Of a stretch of 64,000 bases of DNA, positions 39,656 to 49,066 are shown one piece after another (positions within the stretch are counted from its first letter, which is position 1; each line of letters opens with the position of its first letter). A program made the translations under genes and the position numbers. Source of the stretch: Rhodobacteraceae bacterium HLUCCO18 (GTDB taxonomy: Bacteria > Pseudomonadota > Alphaproteobacteria > Rhodobacterales > Rhodobacteraceae); contig LJSY01000021.1 in assembly GCA_001314805.1 (NCBI GenBank), positions 1 through 64,000 of the forward strand, written 5' to 3'. The notes under the pieces are model-generated. The model did no database searches. It saw only the letters and a list, made by a program, of their open reading frames with translations, and was not told the DNA's origin.

Positions 39656-40519
39656 TCATTGCCGTCGTCGTCTTCCGCCCAGAACCGACAGGGCCAGCCC
39701 TGCAAGCACCACCAGCGCCGCGATCGCCTCGCCCGTCGTCACCGTCTCGCGCAGCACGATGGCAGCCACGCTGAGGCCCACCACGGGGATCAGGAGCGCG
39801 AAGGGCGTGATGGTGGCGGCCGGGTGGCGCGACAGAAGCACGCCCCAGATCGAGAAGCCCAGCACCGTCGAGACGAAGGCCACATATGTCACCGCGAGCC
39901 AGCCCTGCAGAGAGAGCGCGGCGACGGTCGCCCATGGGGCCGTGCCTTCGGTGGCCAGCGAGAGCGCCAGCATCGGCAGGGGTGGTACGAGGCTGGCCCA
40001 GATGAAGAGCGCGGTCATGTTCACGCCGCCAAGCCTGCGCAGCACGAGGTTGCCGCAGGCCCAGGACAGCGCGCCGGTCAGCACCAGCGCGAGGCCCAGC
40101 GGCGTCACGTTCCCGCCGCCGGCCAGTCCGAAAAGCGCGAGGCCCGCGCAGGCCAGCGCGACCCCCATCCCCTGCAGGAGCCGAACCCGTTCGCCAAAGA
40201 CGAGGGCGGCCAGAACGATGGTGATCGGCGCCTGGCTTTGCATGATGAGCGAGGCCAGGCCCGCCGTCACGTCGGCCTCCATCGCGCTGAAGAGAAACGC
40301 GAATTGGCCGGTGTTGATGAAGGAGCCGATGGCGAGGATCGGCAGCCAGCCCGCCGGGCGTGGAAAGAACACGATGAGCGGGACCAGGATGGCGAAACGC
40401 AGGGCGACGAAGAGGATCGGGGGCAGTTCCTCCAGCCCGATCTTCATCGCGCTGAAATTCGACCCCCAGGCCAGCACGACCAGGAGCACGAGACCCAGAT
40501 CGCGGGCGCCGATCAGCCG
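39656..40519 (-). CDS. EamA/DMT-family transporter
   Basis: Ten hydrophobic segments, 'ARDLGLVLLVVLAWGSNFSAMKIGLEELPPILFVALRFAI'; start boundary approximate because the ORF overlaps the next gene. Confidence 0.8.
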   Translation of the reverse strand, partial: RLIGARDLGLVLLVVLAWGSNFSAMKIGLEELPPILFVALRFAILVPLIVFFPRPAGWLPILAIGSFINTGQFAFLFSAMEADVTAGLASLIMQSQAPITIVLAALVFGERVRLLQGMGVALACAGLALFGLAGGGNVTPLGLALVLTGALSWACGNLVLRRLGGVNMTALFIWASLVPPLPMLALSLATEGTAPWATVAALSLQGWLAVTYVAFVSTVLGFSIWGVLLSRHPAATITPFALLIPVVGLSVAAIVLRETVTTGEAIAALVVLAGLALSVLGGRRRRQ

Positions 40520-41235
40520 AGCCTCGCGACCGGCTGCCGGCCCGAGGGGGTCAGAAGCCACGCCTCGCGCCCCTCGATCACCACCGCCGAGATCGGGCCG
40601 TCCCAGCCCGCGCCGGTGTCGATGGCCAGCCGGTTGCCGTGATGCTCGACCGTGGAGACGGGCGTGTGACCGTGCACGACCAACGCCCCGTGCTCGCGCG
40701 TGTCGAAAAGAAACACGTCGCGGATCCACATCAGGTCGGCGGGGGTCTGGTCCTCGACGGGAATGCCCGGCTGGATGCCCGCATGAACGAAGAGGCATTC
40801 GCCCGCGCGATGGTGAAGGGGCAGCGCGTCGAGGAACGCGCGGTGGTCTTCCGGCACTGCGTCCTGCGCCTTGTCGTGCAGCGCGCGGGCCGATCCGATC
40901 GCGGGCAGGCCGTAGGAGGCGAGTGTCGCGCGTCCGCCGATACCGGGATGCAGGTAGCGGCTTTCGGACCAGCGGCCGGGGCGGTTCCCGAGGAATTCCA
41001 GGAACATCGAATCGTGGTTGCCCTTCAGCACGACGACCGAAGGGTCCTGCAGCGCGAGATCGAGCAGATGGCCCACCACGCCCGCGCTGTCCGGCCCACG
41101 GTCCACCAGGTCGCCCAGATGCACCAGCGGCGCCTCCCGCGTTCCTTCGCGGGCGCGGTCGGCTTCGACCAGGTCATGCGCGCCGCGCAGCTTGTCGAGA
41201 TGTCCGTGAATGTCGCCGATGGCATAGATCGTCAT
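40513..41235 (-). CDS. Serine/threonine phosphatase-like metallophosphoesterase
   Basis: 'TIYAIGDIHGHLDKL', 'LVHLGDLVDRGPDSAGVVGHL', 'VVLKGNHDSMFLEF', 'VVHGHTPV'. Confidence 0.9.
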   Translation of the reverse strand: MTIYAIGDIHGHLDKLRGAHDLVEADRAREGTREAPLVHLGDLVDRGPDSAGVVGHLLDLALQDPSVVVLKGNHDSMFLEFLGNRPGRWSESRYLHPGIGGRATLASYGLPAIGSARALHDKAQDAVPEDHRAFLDALPLHHRAGECLFVHAGIQPGIPVEDQTPADLMWIRDVFLFDTREHGALVVHGHTPVSTVEHHGNRLAIDTGAGWDGPISAVVIEGREAWLLTPSGRQPVARLG

Positions 41236-41341
41236 GGGCCAGACCAAACGCTCTGCGCTGCCCGGACGCAAGGGGGCGCGGCGCCGTCAGGGCGGCGGGA
41301 CGACCATGACCTGACGGTCACCGCCGTCGCCGCCCTGGGTC

Positions 41342-42052
41342 TCAGGCCCGCGCGGCCATCTGGTTGTGCTTGCGCAGGACGAATTCCTTGGCGGTTTCCA
41401 CCGCGACGGCGGCATCCCGGCAATAGGCGTCCGCACCGATGGCGCGGCCGAATTCCTCGTTCAGGGGCGCACCGCCCACCAGAACGATGTAGTCGTCGCG
41501 GATGCCCTTTTCCTTGAGCGTGTCGATGACGACCTTCATGTAGGGCATCGTCGTCGTTAGCAGCGCCGACATGCCGAGAATATCGGGTCCTTCGGCCTCC
41601 AGCGCTTCGAGATAGGCATCCACGGCGTTGTTGATGCCAAGATCGACCACCTCGAAGCCCGCGCCCTCCATCATCATCGACACGAGGTTCTTGCCGATGT
41701 CGTGGATGTCGCCCTTCACGGTGCCGATCACCATCTTGCCGATGCGCGGCGCGCCGGTCTCGACCAGAAGCGGCTTGAGGATCGCCATGCCGCCCTTCAT
41801 CGCGTTGGCGGCCATCAGCACCTCGGGCACGAAGAGGATGCCGTCACGGAAATCGTTGCCGACGATGGTCATGCCGCCGACAAGCGCCTTCGTGAGGATG
41901 TCATAGGGCGTCCAGCCGCGTTCGAGCAGGATGTTGACGCCTTCCTCGATCTCTTCCTTCATACCGTCGTAGAGGTCGTCGAACATCTGGCTGACCAGTT
42001 CTTCGTCGTCGAGCTCCGAGAGGACGATGTCGTCTTCTTCCTCGGACATGGG
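41342..42052 (-). CDS. Corrinoid (B12-binding) protein, MtbC/methionine synthase-like
   Basis: 'VPEVLMAANAMKGGMAILKPLLVETGAPRIGKMVIGTVKGDIHDIGKNLVSMMMEGAGFEVVDLGIN' (GDIHDIGK base-off His motif). Confidence 0.93.
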   Translation of the reverse strand, partial: PMSEEEDDIVLSELDDEELVSQMFDDLYDGMKEEIEEGVNILLERGWTPYDILTKALVGGMTIVGNDFRDGILFVPEVLMAANAMKGGMAILKPLLVETGAPRIGKMVIGTVKGDIHDIGKNLVSMMMEGAGFEVVDLGINNAVDAYLEALEAEGPDILGMSALLTTTMPYMKVVIDTLKEKGIRDDYIVLVGGAPLNEEFGRAIGADAYCRDAAVAVETAKEFVLRKHNQMAARA

Positions 42053-42192
42053 CGCGTCTCCTTGTGATGCGGCTTTCGCCGTTTTTGACTTCCTAATCTC
42101 ATTGGGTCTTCCGGCATTGCGTTTTTGCGACATCGGACCTCCGTGGCGCGACCAACGCTTGCCGATGTTCTTATTTCGTTCTAGCTTTGGGC

Positions 42193-43275
42193 ATGTCGAT
42201 CTCTCACCTCGGTTGGTCCAGGGCGCCAAGGGCGCGGGCGGCGCTGTCGAACAGGGCAGGGCGGTTCGAGCGTCACGACCGCGTGGCGGAGCCGGATGGA
42301 TGGGATCCGGCGGAGGATCTGCCGCCGCTGCGCACCGAAGTGACGGACGAACGCCCCCGTTCGGCGATCACGCGCAACCGCTCGCCAGATATCGGCTTCG
42401 ACCGGTCGATCAATCCCTACCGGGGGTGCGAGCATGGCTGCATCTACTGTTTCGCGCGGCCGAGCCATGCGTGGCTGGGGCTGTCGCCGGGGCTCGATTT
42501 CGAAACGCAACTGATCGCGCGCCCCGGTATCGCCGCGGTGCTGGAGGCGGAGCTGCGCAAACCGCGTTACGTGCCGGCCACGATCGCCATCGGCACAAAT
42601 ACCGACCCCTACCAGCCGATCGAGGCGGAGCGGCGCATCATGCGTGGCGTTCTGGAGGTGCTGCATGCTTTCCGTCATCCGGTGACCGTGACGACCAAGG
42701 GCACGCTGGTGGAACGCGATGCCGATATCCTGGGCGAGATGGGGCAGGCGGGGCTGTCGCGGGTGGGCCTGTCGGTCACGACGCTCGACGCGGATCTGGC
42801 GCGCCGGATGGAGCCGCGCTGTCCGTCGCCCGCGCGGCGTCTGCGCGCCATCGAACGGCTGAGCCGGGCGGGCTGTCCGGTGCGGGTCATGGTCTCGCCG
42901 ATCGTTCCGGGGCTCACCGACCATGAGCTCGAGGCGATCCTGACCGCCGCGCGCGACGCCGGCGCGGTGGCGGCGAGCATGATCCCCCTGCGCCTGCCGC
43001 TGGAGGTGTCGGAGCTCTGGCAGGCATGGCTGGCGGAACATTATCCGGCGCGGCAGGGACGCGTCATGTCCAAGATCCGCGACATGCATGGCGGGCGCGA
43101 CTACGACCCCGAATGGGGCAAGCGCATGACCGGCGAGGGGCTTTGGGCCGAGCTTCTGCAGAAGCGATTCGGCCGTGCGGTCAGGGCCTTGGGGCTCGAA
43201 GTTGATCTTCCCGACCTGCGTTCCGATCTTTTTGCGCCGCCGCCGCGCCCGGGCGATCAACTGTCGCTGTTCTGA
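42193..43275 (+). CDS. Radical SAM protein (PA0069-like)
   Basis: 'INPYRGCEHGCIYCFARPSHAWLGLSPGLDFETQL' (CxxxCxxC). Confidence 0.9.
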   Translation: MSISHLGWSRAPRARAALSNRAGRFERHDRVAEPDGWDPAEDLPPLRTEVTDERPRSAITRNRSPDIGFDRSINPYRGCEHGCIYCFARPSHAWLGLSPGLDFETQLIARPGIAAVLEAELRKPRYVPATIAIGTNTDPYQPIEAERRIMRGVLEVLHAFRHPVTVTTKGTLVERDADILGEMGQAGLSRVGLSVTTLDADLARRMEPRCPSPARRLRAIERLSRAGCPVRVMVSPIVPGLTDHELEAILTAARDAGAVAASMIPLRLPLEVSELWQAWLAEHYPARQGRVMSKIRDMHGGRDYDPEWGKRMTGEGLWAELLQKRFGRAVRALGLEVDLPDLRSDLFAPPPRPGDQLSLF

Positions 43276-43326
43276 CGGTCCGTTCCGGTCTAGGGTCGCC
43301 CTCGGATCGCAAGAACGGAGGCCGGG

Positions 43327-43926
43327 ATGAACTGGGACGCGCGTTACGCCCGCGAGGGCTACCTGTTCGGAAAGCACCCCGCCGCGTTCCTGTCGCGCGA
43401 GGCCACGCGCATCCCCGATGGCGCCCGCGTTCTCAGCGTCGCCGATGGCGAGGGCCGCAATTCCGTCTATCTCGCGACCCTCGGCCATGACGTGCGCGCC
43501 TTCGACCTCAGCCCCAATGCCGTGGCCAAGGCCCGCACTCTTGCCGCCGAGGCGGGCGTCGATGTGGCGTTCAACCTCTCCGGCATCGAGGACTGGGACT
43601 GGACGCAGCCTGTCGACGCCATCGTCGCGATCTTCATCCAGTTCCAGGGCCCCGAGGCGCGCGCGGCGACCTTCGCGCGCTTCCGCGAAGGCCTCGCCCC
43701 GGGCGGTCTCCTGCTGCTGCACGGCTATGCGCCGCGGCAGGTCGACTACGGCACCGGCGGCCCGCCCCATGCCGAGAACATGTATACCCTGCCCATGCTG
43801 CGGGAGGCCTTCGCGGGCTGGGAGGTGCTGCATGAGGCCGATTACGACGCAGTGATCGAGGAAGGGAGCGGCCATTCCGGCCAGTCGGGTCTGATCGATT
43901 TCGTGGCGCGCAAACCCGCCGCCTGA
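43327..43926 (+). CDS. Class I SAM-dependent methyltransferase (TehB-like)
   Basis: 'NWDARYAREGYLFGKHPAAFLSREATRIPDGARVLSVADGEGRNSVYLA'. Confidence 0.85.
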   Translation: MNWDARYAREGYLFGKHPAAFLSREATRIPDGARVLSVADGEGRNSVYLATLGHDVRAFDLSPNAVAKARTLAAEAGVDVAFNLSGIEDWDWTQPVDAIVAIFIQFQGPEARAATFARFREGLAPGGLLLLHGYAPRQVDYGTGGPPHAENMYTLPMLREAFAGWEVLHEADYDAVIEEGSGHSGQSGLIDFVARKPAA

Positions 43927-43949
43927 GACCGGACGCGGAGGCCGGGCCA

Positions 43950-44969
43950 TCAGCTCCGGACGCGCCGCCGTCCGCGACGTTCGCGCGTGGGGCCGCCGCC
44001 GTCCTCGGTGCCGTCCGATCCCGAGGAGAACCCGCCCAGTTCGGCCGCGATGACTTCGAGCGTGGGGGCGTCCCCGCGCGGCGTTTCCTCCAGCGCGGCA
44101 CGCATGTGGCGCAGGTGTTCGGGCTGCGTGCCGCAACATCCGCCGATGATCCGCGCGCCTGCATCGCGCGCCAGCACGGCGTAACGCGCCATCAGCTCGG
44201 GCGTGCCGTCGTAATGGATGTGCCCGTCCACGTATTTCGGGATGCCCGCGTTGCCCTTGGCGATGATGGGCCGTTCCGAGCCCGCCGCGCGGAAGCCCAG
44301 CACGGTGCGCAACAGGTCCGAGGCGCCCACGCCGCAATTGGCGCCATAGGCGAGGGGCGGCGGGTCGAGCTTTTCCACCAGCGCCGACAGATCGGCCGAG
44401 GTGAAACCCATCATCGTGCGGCCGGCGGTGTCGAAGCTCATGGTGCCGCACCATGGCATACCGGCGAGGCGCGCGGCCTCGGCTGCGGCCTCGTATTCCT
44501 CATGCGCCGAGATCGTCTCGACCCAGAGCACATCGGCGCCGCCCGCCTTCAGCCCCTCGGCCTGTTCGTGGAACATCTCCACGGCGCGCTCGTGGGTCAG
44601 CGCCCCCATCGGCGCCATGATCTCACCCGTGGGGCCCATGGAGCCCGCCACGATCACCGTGCGCGTCTGGGCATCGGCGACCTCGCGCCCGATTTCGGCG
44701 GCGAGGCGGTTGAGCTCGAACACCCGATCTTGGGCGTCGTGCAGCTTGAGCCGCGCGGCGGTGCCTCCGAAGGAATTGGTCAGGAACAGGTCCGACCCCG
44801 CGTCCACCGCGCCTCGGTAGAGCGTGGCAATGCGGTCGGGATGGTCCACGTTCCACAGCTCGGGCGCGTCGCCCGACTGCAGACCCATGTTGAAGAGCGT
44901 CGTGCCCGTCGCCCCGTCGGCGAGGATCCAGTCACGCTCTGCGAGAAGCGTGGAAAGTTTGTCTGACAT
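43950..44969 (-). CDS. Betaine-homocysteine S-methyltransferase-like protein
   Basis: 'LADGATGTTLFNMGLQSGDAPELWN', 'GANCGVGASDLLRTV', 'IIGGCCGTQPEHLRHM' zinc Cys pair. Confidence 0.9.
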   Translation of the reverse strand: MSDKLSTLLAERDWILADGATGTTLFNMGLQSGDAPELWNVDHPDRIATLYRGAVDAGSDLFLTNSFGGTAARLKLHDAQDRVFELNRLAAEIGREVADAQTRTVIVAGSMGPTGEIMAPMGALTHERAVEMFHEQAEGLKAGGADVLWVETISAHEEYEAAAEAARLAGMPWCGTMSFDTAGRTMMGFTSADLSALVEKLDPPPLAYGANCGVGASDLLRTVLGFRAAGSERPIIAKGNAGIPKYVDGHIHYDGTPELMARYAVLARDAGARIIGGCCGTQPEHLRHMRAALEETPRGDAPTLEVIAAELGGFSSGSDGTEDGGGPTRERRGRRRVRS

Positions 44970-45112
44970 GGGCGCGGGCTCCGGGTTTCATCCTGCGCGC
45001 GGCATGCCACGGGCCGCGACTTGACGCAAATGCAAGTTGCTCATGTTTTTCTTGAGTGTCGTGCATTGATGGGCCTACCGGGCTGGCGACCCTGTCGGCC
45101 CGCGGCCCCCGT

Positions 45113-45583
45113 TTACCCGAGATAGGTGCAGCATTCGGTCCGCAGCTCTGCCTCCGCCACGACGTCGGGATCGTTGAGGTAAAGCTCCCAGCTCGGCGGC
45201 TTCAGGCTCAGGCCTTCCTCCGCGACGTGCCGCATCAGCAGGTCATAGTCGTCGCGCAGCGTGGCGTAGCTGCCCTCATGCACGAAACTCACGACGCGGC
45301 CTGCCGGCAAGGTGTCGTCCCCGATACTGCCCTCGGCGAGACCAAGATGCTCCGGGGTGATGACGATGCCGGCGCGGAAGCGCATCGTCTCGCCCATGGA
45401 GAAATCGTGGTACACCGAGAGCGGCGGGCCCGCGGGCGTGATGCCCTTTTCTGCGGCAAAGGCAAAGACCTCTCCAAAGGCGGCCCCCATCGCCTGAGAG
45501 ATTTCTTCCGGCGATGTGCCGGTTGTCCGTTCGCTGTAGATATACGGGGTTTCCGCCACATCCTTGATCACGAAATCCGGCAT
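45113..45583 (-). CDS. GyrI-like/effector-binding domain protein
   Basis: 'YIYSERTTGTSPEEISQAMGAAFGEVFAFAAEKGITPAGPPLSVYHDF'; start MPDFVIKDV at 45583. Confidence 0.72.
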   Translation of the reverse strand: MPDFVIKDVAETPYIYSERTTGTSPEEISQAMGAAFGEVFAFAAEKGITPAGPPLSVYHDFSMGETMRFRAGIVITPEHLGLAEGSIGDDTLPAGRVVSFVHEGSYATLRDDYDLLMRHVAEEGLSLKPPSWELYLNDPDVVAEAELRTECCTYLG

Positions 45584-45638
45584 CGTGTCCTCCCTTCCGA
45601 CCCGGATGTGAGGCTGCGCCGAAAAGCCGGACCACGCA

Positions 45639-45652
45639 TTGATCTGGCGCAA
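45639..45652. promoter_or_regulatory. FNR-type box TTGAT-ctgg-CGCAA
   Basis: About 60 nt upstream of the GyrI-like gene. Confidence 0.38.
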
Positions 45653-45728
45653 CGGAATGAACACGTCAAAGCCGGCGCCAAAAGGGCGCCCGGCGCAGGC
45701 CCGCAGCGCGTGTCGCGCTATCCCGCGC

Positions 45729-46043
45729 TCAGGTCTCGTCCATCAGCTGCACCTTCGCCACGGCGAGTAGCTCGTCGTATTTCTTGCGCACCTCGGCCTC
45801 GGCCACGCGGCCGTCGAGATCGCCCAGCACCTTGCGCATGACGTCCTCGTGGCCGGCCTCCTCGAAATCGGCCTTCACGACCTCCTTGGCGTATTCGGCC
45901 GCGTCTTCGCCGGTCTTGCCAAGAATGTCGGCGACCCAGAGGCCCATGAGCTTGTTGCGCCGCGCCTCGGCCCGGAACTGCATCTCCTGGTCATGGGCGA
46001 ACTTGTTCTCGAAGGCGTTTTCGCGATCGTCGAAGGTTGTCAT
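45729..46043 (-). CDS. DUF1476 protein (alphaproteobacterial F1Fo-ATPase inhibitory zeta subunit family)
   Basis: '[56 protein letters not shown]'. Confidence 0.9.
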   Translation of the reverse strand: MTTFDDRENAFENKFAHDQEMQFRAEARRNKLMGLWVADILGKTGEDAAEYAKEVVKADFEEAGHEDVMRKVLGDLDGRVAEAEVRKKYDELLAVAKVQLMDET

Positions 46044-46218
46044 CGGGGTCTCCGCTCTGGACTGTCTGCCGGTCGGGGCAAAGTCTAGGCCCGCGGAGAG
46101 GGGCGCCGCAAGGCGCGATCGACGGCGCGCCTTGCGACACAGCGCGCTTTGGCCTATAGCCGCTCGCACCCCGACCGCGGCGCAACGGCGCGCGGAGGTC
46201 CCTGTTTCCGGAGCACGC

Positions 46219-46980
46219 ATGGCACGCCGCAAGAAGGTCTACGAGGGCAAGGCCAAGATCCTGTATGAAGGCCCCGAACCCGGCACTTTGGTGCAGTATT
46301 TCAAGGATGACGCGACCGCGTTCAACGCCGAGAAGCGCGCCACGATCGAGGGCAAGGGCGTGCTCAACAACCGGTTGAGCGAATTCTTCATGACCGGCCT
46401 GAATCACGTCGGCGTTCCGACCCATTTCATCCGCCGCATCAACATGCGTGAGCAGCTGATCCGCGCGGTCGAGATCATCCCGCTGGAAGTGGTGGTGCGC
46501 AACGTGGCGGCGGGCTCCATCTCCAAGCGGCTCGGCATCGAGGAGGGCACGGCCCTGCCGCGGCCGATCGTGGAGTTCTACTTCAAGAACGACGATCTGG
46601 GCGACCCGCTGGTATCCGAGGAGCATATCCTCGCCTTCGGATGGGCCACGCAGCAGGATCTCGACGACATGGTCAGCCTCGCACTCAGGGTCAACGACTT
46701 CCTGTCGGGCCTGTTTCTCGGCGTCGGCATCCGGCTGGTGGATTTCAAGATCGAGATCGGACGGATCTGGGACGGCGATTACATGCGGCTGATCGTGGCC
46801 GACGAGATCAGCCCCGATTCGTGCCGGCTGTGGGACATGGAGACGGGCAAGAAGCTCGACAAGGACGTGTTCCGCCGCGACCTCGGCGACCTCGCGGATG
46901 CCTATACGGAGGTCGCACGACGTCTCGGCGTGATGCCGCAGGGCCCGACGGGGGTGACCAAGCCCACGCTCATCAACTAG
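46219..46980 (+). CDS. purC: Phosphoribosylaminoimidazole-succinocarboxamide synthase
   Basis: '[14 protein letters not shown]...[10 protein letters not shown]', '[20 protein letters not shown]'. Confidence 0.96.
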   Translation: MARRKKVYEGKAKILYEGPEPGTLVQYFKDDATAFNAEKRATIEGKGVLNNRLSEFFMTGLNHVGVPTHFIRRINMREQLIRAVEIIPLEVVVRNVAAGSISKRLGIEEGTALPRPIVEFYFKNDDLGDPLVSEEHILAFGWATQQDLDDMVSLALRVNDFLSGLFLGVGIRLVDFKIEIGRIWDGDYMRLIVADEISPDSCRLWDMETGKKLDKDVFRRDLGDLADAYTEVARRLGVMPQGPTGVTKPTLIN

Positions 46981-47041
46981 GTCAGAGGTCGGGTTTGCGT
47001 ATTTTCGGAAAGATGAAGGGTGGGTCGCCCTGGAGACGAAC

Positions 47042-47272
47042 ATGAAAGCAACCGTGACCGTGATGCTGAAACAGGGCGTGCTGGACCCGCAGGGGGCGGC
47101 CGTGAAATCGGCGCTGGGCGCGCTGGGCTTCGACGGGGTCGAGGATGTGCGCCAGGGCAAGGTGATCGAGCTCGACCTCGCGCCCGGCACGACCGAAGCG
47201 CAGGTGACCGAGATGTGCGAGAAGCTGCTGGCCAACACCGTGATCGAAAGCTACCGGGTGGAGATCGGCTGA
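47042..47272 (+). CDS. purS: Phosphoribosylformylglycinamidine synthase PurS subunit
   Basis: 'MKATVTVMLKQGVLDPQGAAVKSALGALGFDGVEDVRQGKVIEL'. Confidence 0.95.
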   Translation: MKATVTVMLKQGVLDPQGAAVKSALGALGFDGVEDVRQGKVIELDLAPGTTEAQVTEMCEKLLANTVIESYRVEIG

Positions 47273-48312
47273 TGCGGGCCGCCCGGCTGACGGGCTGGCG
47301 CGCGGCCCTCGAGATCGGCACCGTGCCCGAGCCCGATTGTCCGAGGGACGGCGTGGTTCTCGAGGTTCTGGCCTGCGGGATCTGCCGCTCGGACTGGCAC
47401 GTCTGGACCGGTGCCGATCCGGTGGCGCTGCCCCATGTGCCGGGCCACGAATATTGCGGCATCGTCGTCGCGGCCGGCCCCGAGGTGCGAGGCTGGCGCG
47501 TGGGCGACCGGGTGATCGCGCCCTTCATCCTCGCCTGCGGGGGCTGCGGCGATTGCCGGGCCGGGAACCAGACCATCTGTGCGTCGCAGGTTCTGCCGGG
47601 CTTCACCTGCGACGGGGCGTTCGCCGAACGCGTGGCCGTGGCCCATGCCGACGCCAATCTCACGCGCCTGCCCGAGGGCATGGACCCGGCCCTTGCGGCG
47701 GCCCTGGGCTGCCGCGTGACGACGGCGTGGCATGCGCTGACCGGGCGCGCGGCCCTGAAACCCGGCGAATGGCTGGGCATCTGGGGCGGCGGCGGCGTGG
47801 GGATGGCGGCGCTGATGCTGGGCCGGGCCATGGGCGCGCGGGTGGCGCTGGCCGACGTGGTGGTCGAAAAGCTCGATCAGGCGCGCGCGCTGGGTGCGGA
47901 GGCCGTGATCGACGCCTCGGACGCGCAGGCGGCGGATGCCATGCGGGAGGCCACGGGCGGCGGCGTGCATGTGGCGGTCGAGGCGCTGGGCCTGCCCGTG
48001 ACGACCGCCAACGCGCTCGGTTCGCTCAGGAAGCTCGGCCGCATGGTGCAGGTGGGCATGCCCGCCGGCGACCACGCCCGGATGACGCTGCCATGGGACG
48101 CGGTCTATGGCGGGCAGCTTGCCGTTTATGGTACGCGGGGTATGCCCGCCCATCGCTACCCTTCGCTGCTCGATTTCCTTGCGGCCACGCGCCTCGACCT
48201 CGCGCCGATGATCGCGCGGCGCGTGGCTCTGTCGGACGCTTCGGCCGAGCTTGCCCGTTTCGACGCGCCGGCCCCGCCCGGCATCGCCGTCATCACCGAT
48301 TTCGCCGCCTGA
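47272..48312 (+). CDS. Zinc-dependent medium-chain alcohol dehydrogenase-like protein
   Basis: 'CGICRSDWHVWTG...LPHVPGHEYCGIV' and structural-zinc Cys 'CGGCGDCRAGNQTIC'; TGATG overlap with purS stop. Confidence 0.92.
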   Translation: MRAARLTGWRAALEIGTVPEPDCPRDGVVLEVLACGICRSDWHVWTGADPVALPHVPGHEYCGIVVAAGPEVRGWRVGDRVIAPFILACGGCGDCRAGNQTICASQVLPGFTCDGAFAERVAVAHADANLTRLPEGMDPALAAALGCRVTTAWHALTGRAALKPGEWLGIWGGGGVGMAALMLGRAMGARVALADVVVEKLDQARALGAEAVIDASDAQAADAMREATGGGVHVAVEALGLPVTTANALGSLRKLGRMVQVGMPAGDHARMTLPWDAVYGGQLAVYGTRGMPAHRYPSLLDFLAATRLDLAPMIARRVALSDASAELARFDAPAPPGIAVITDFAA

Positions 48313-48342
48313 GCGCGAAACGACCCCGGAGGATCCGACCCC

Positions 48343-49011
48343 ATGAAAGCCGCCATACTCGTTTTTCCCGGCTCCAACTGCGACCGCGACCTCGCCGTGG
48401 CCTTCCGCGCGGCGGGCTTCGAGACCGAGATGGTCTGGCACAAGGAGACCGAACTGCCCCGGGGCGTCGACATCGTTGGCGTGCCGGGTGGGTTTTCCTA
48501 TGGCGATTACCTGCGCTGCGGGGCCATCGCGGCGCAATCGCCGATCATGCGGGCTGTGGCTGGGTTCGCGGGCAAGGGCGGCCATGTCCTGGGCATCTGC
48601 AACGGCTTTCAGGTCCTGTGCGAGACGCGGCTTCTGCCGGGCGCGCTGATGCGCAATGCGGGGCTGAAGTTCGTCTGCCGCATGCAGGGGTTGCGGGTGG
48701 CGACGACCGACTGCGCCTTCACCGGCGGCTACAAGCCGGGGCAGGACGTGGTCTTTCCCATCGCCCACCATGACGGCAACTACCAGATCGACGCCGAGGG
48801 TCTCGCGCGGCTGGAGGGTGAGGACCGGATCGCCTTCACCTATGTCGGCAACCCGAACGGGGCGACGGCGGATATCGCGGGCATCCTGTCGGAGAACCGG
48901 CGCGTGCTTGGCCTGATGCCGCATCCCGAACGGGTCGTCGATCCGGCGCAGGGCGGCAGCGATGGCGCAACGTTGTTCACGTCGCTGTCCGAGGCGCTGG
49001 TTGCGGCGTGA
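48343..49011 (+). CDS. purQ: Phosphoribosylformylglycinamidine synthase PurQ subunit
   Basis: '[19 protein letters not shown]', '[13 protein letters not shown]', '[11 protein letters not shown]'. Confidence 0.96.
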   Translation: MKAAILVFPGSNCDRDLAVAFRAAGFETEMVWHKETELPRGVDIVGVPGGFSYGDYLRCGAIAAQSPIMRAVAGFAGKGGHVLGICNGFQVLCETRLLPGALMRNAGLKFVCRMQGLRVATTDCAFTGGYKPGQDVVFPIAHHDGNYQIDAEGLARLEGEDRIAFTYVGNPNGATADIAGILSENRRVLGLMPHPERVVDPAQGGSDGATLFTSLSEALVAA

Positions 49012-49066
49012 CTCGTCCTGCCCCGCGAGGCTTGAGCGGCGAGGGGCGGAGGCATAGTCTCCGGAC

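Noticed and set aside
42181-44454. 757-aa minus-strand ORF
   Set aside because: Overlaps radical SAM, methyltransferase and Bmt-like genes in the wrong frames; no coherent domain.
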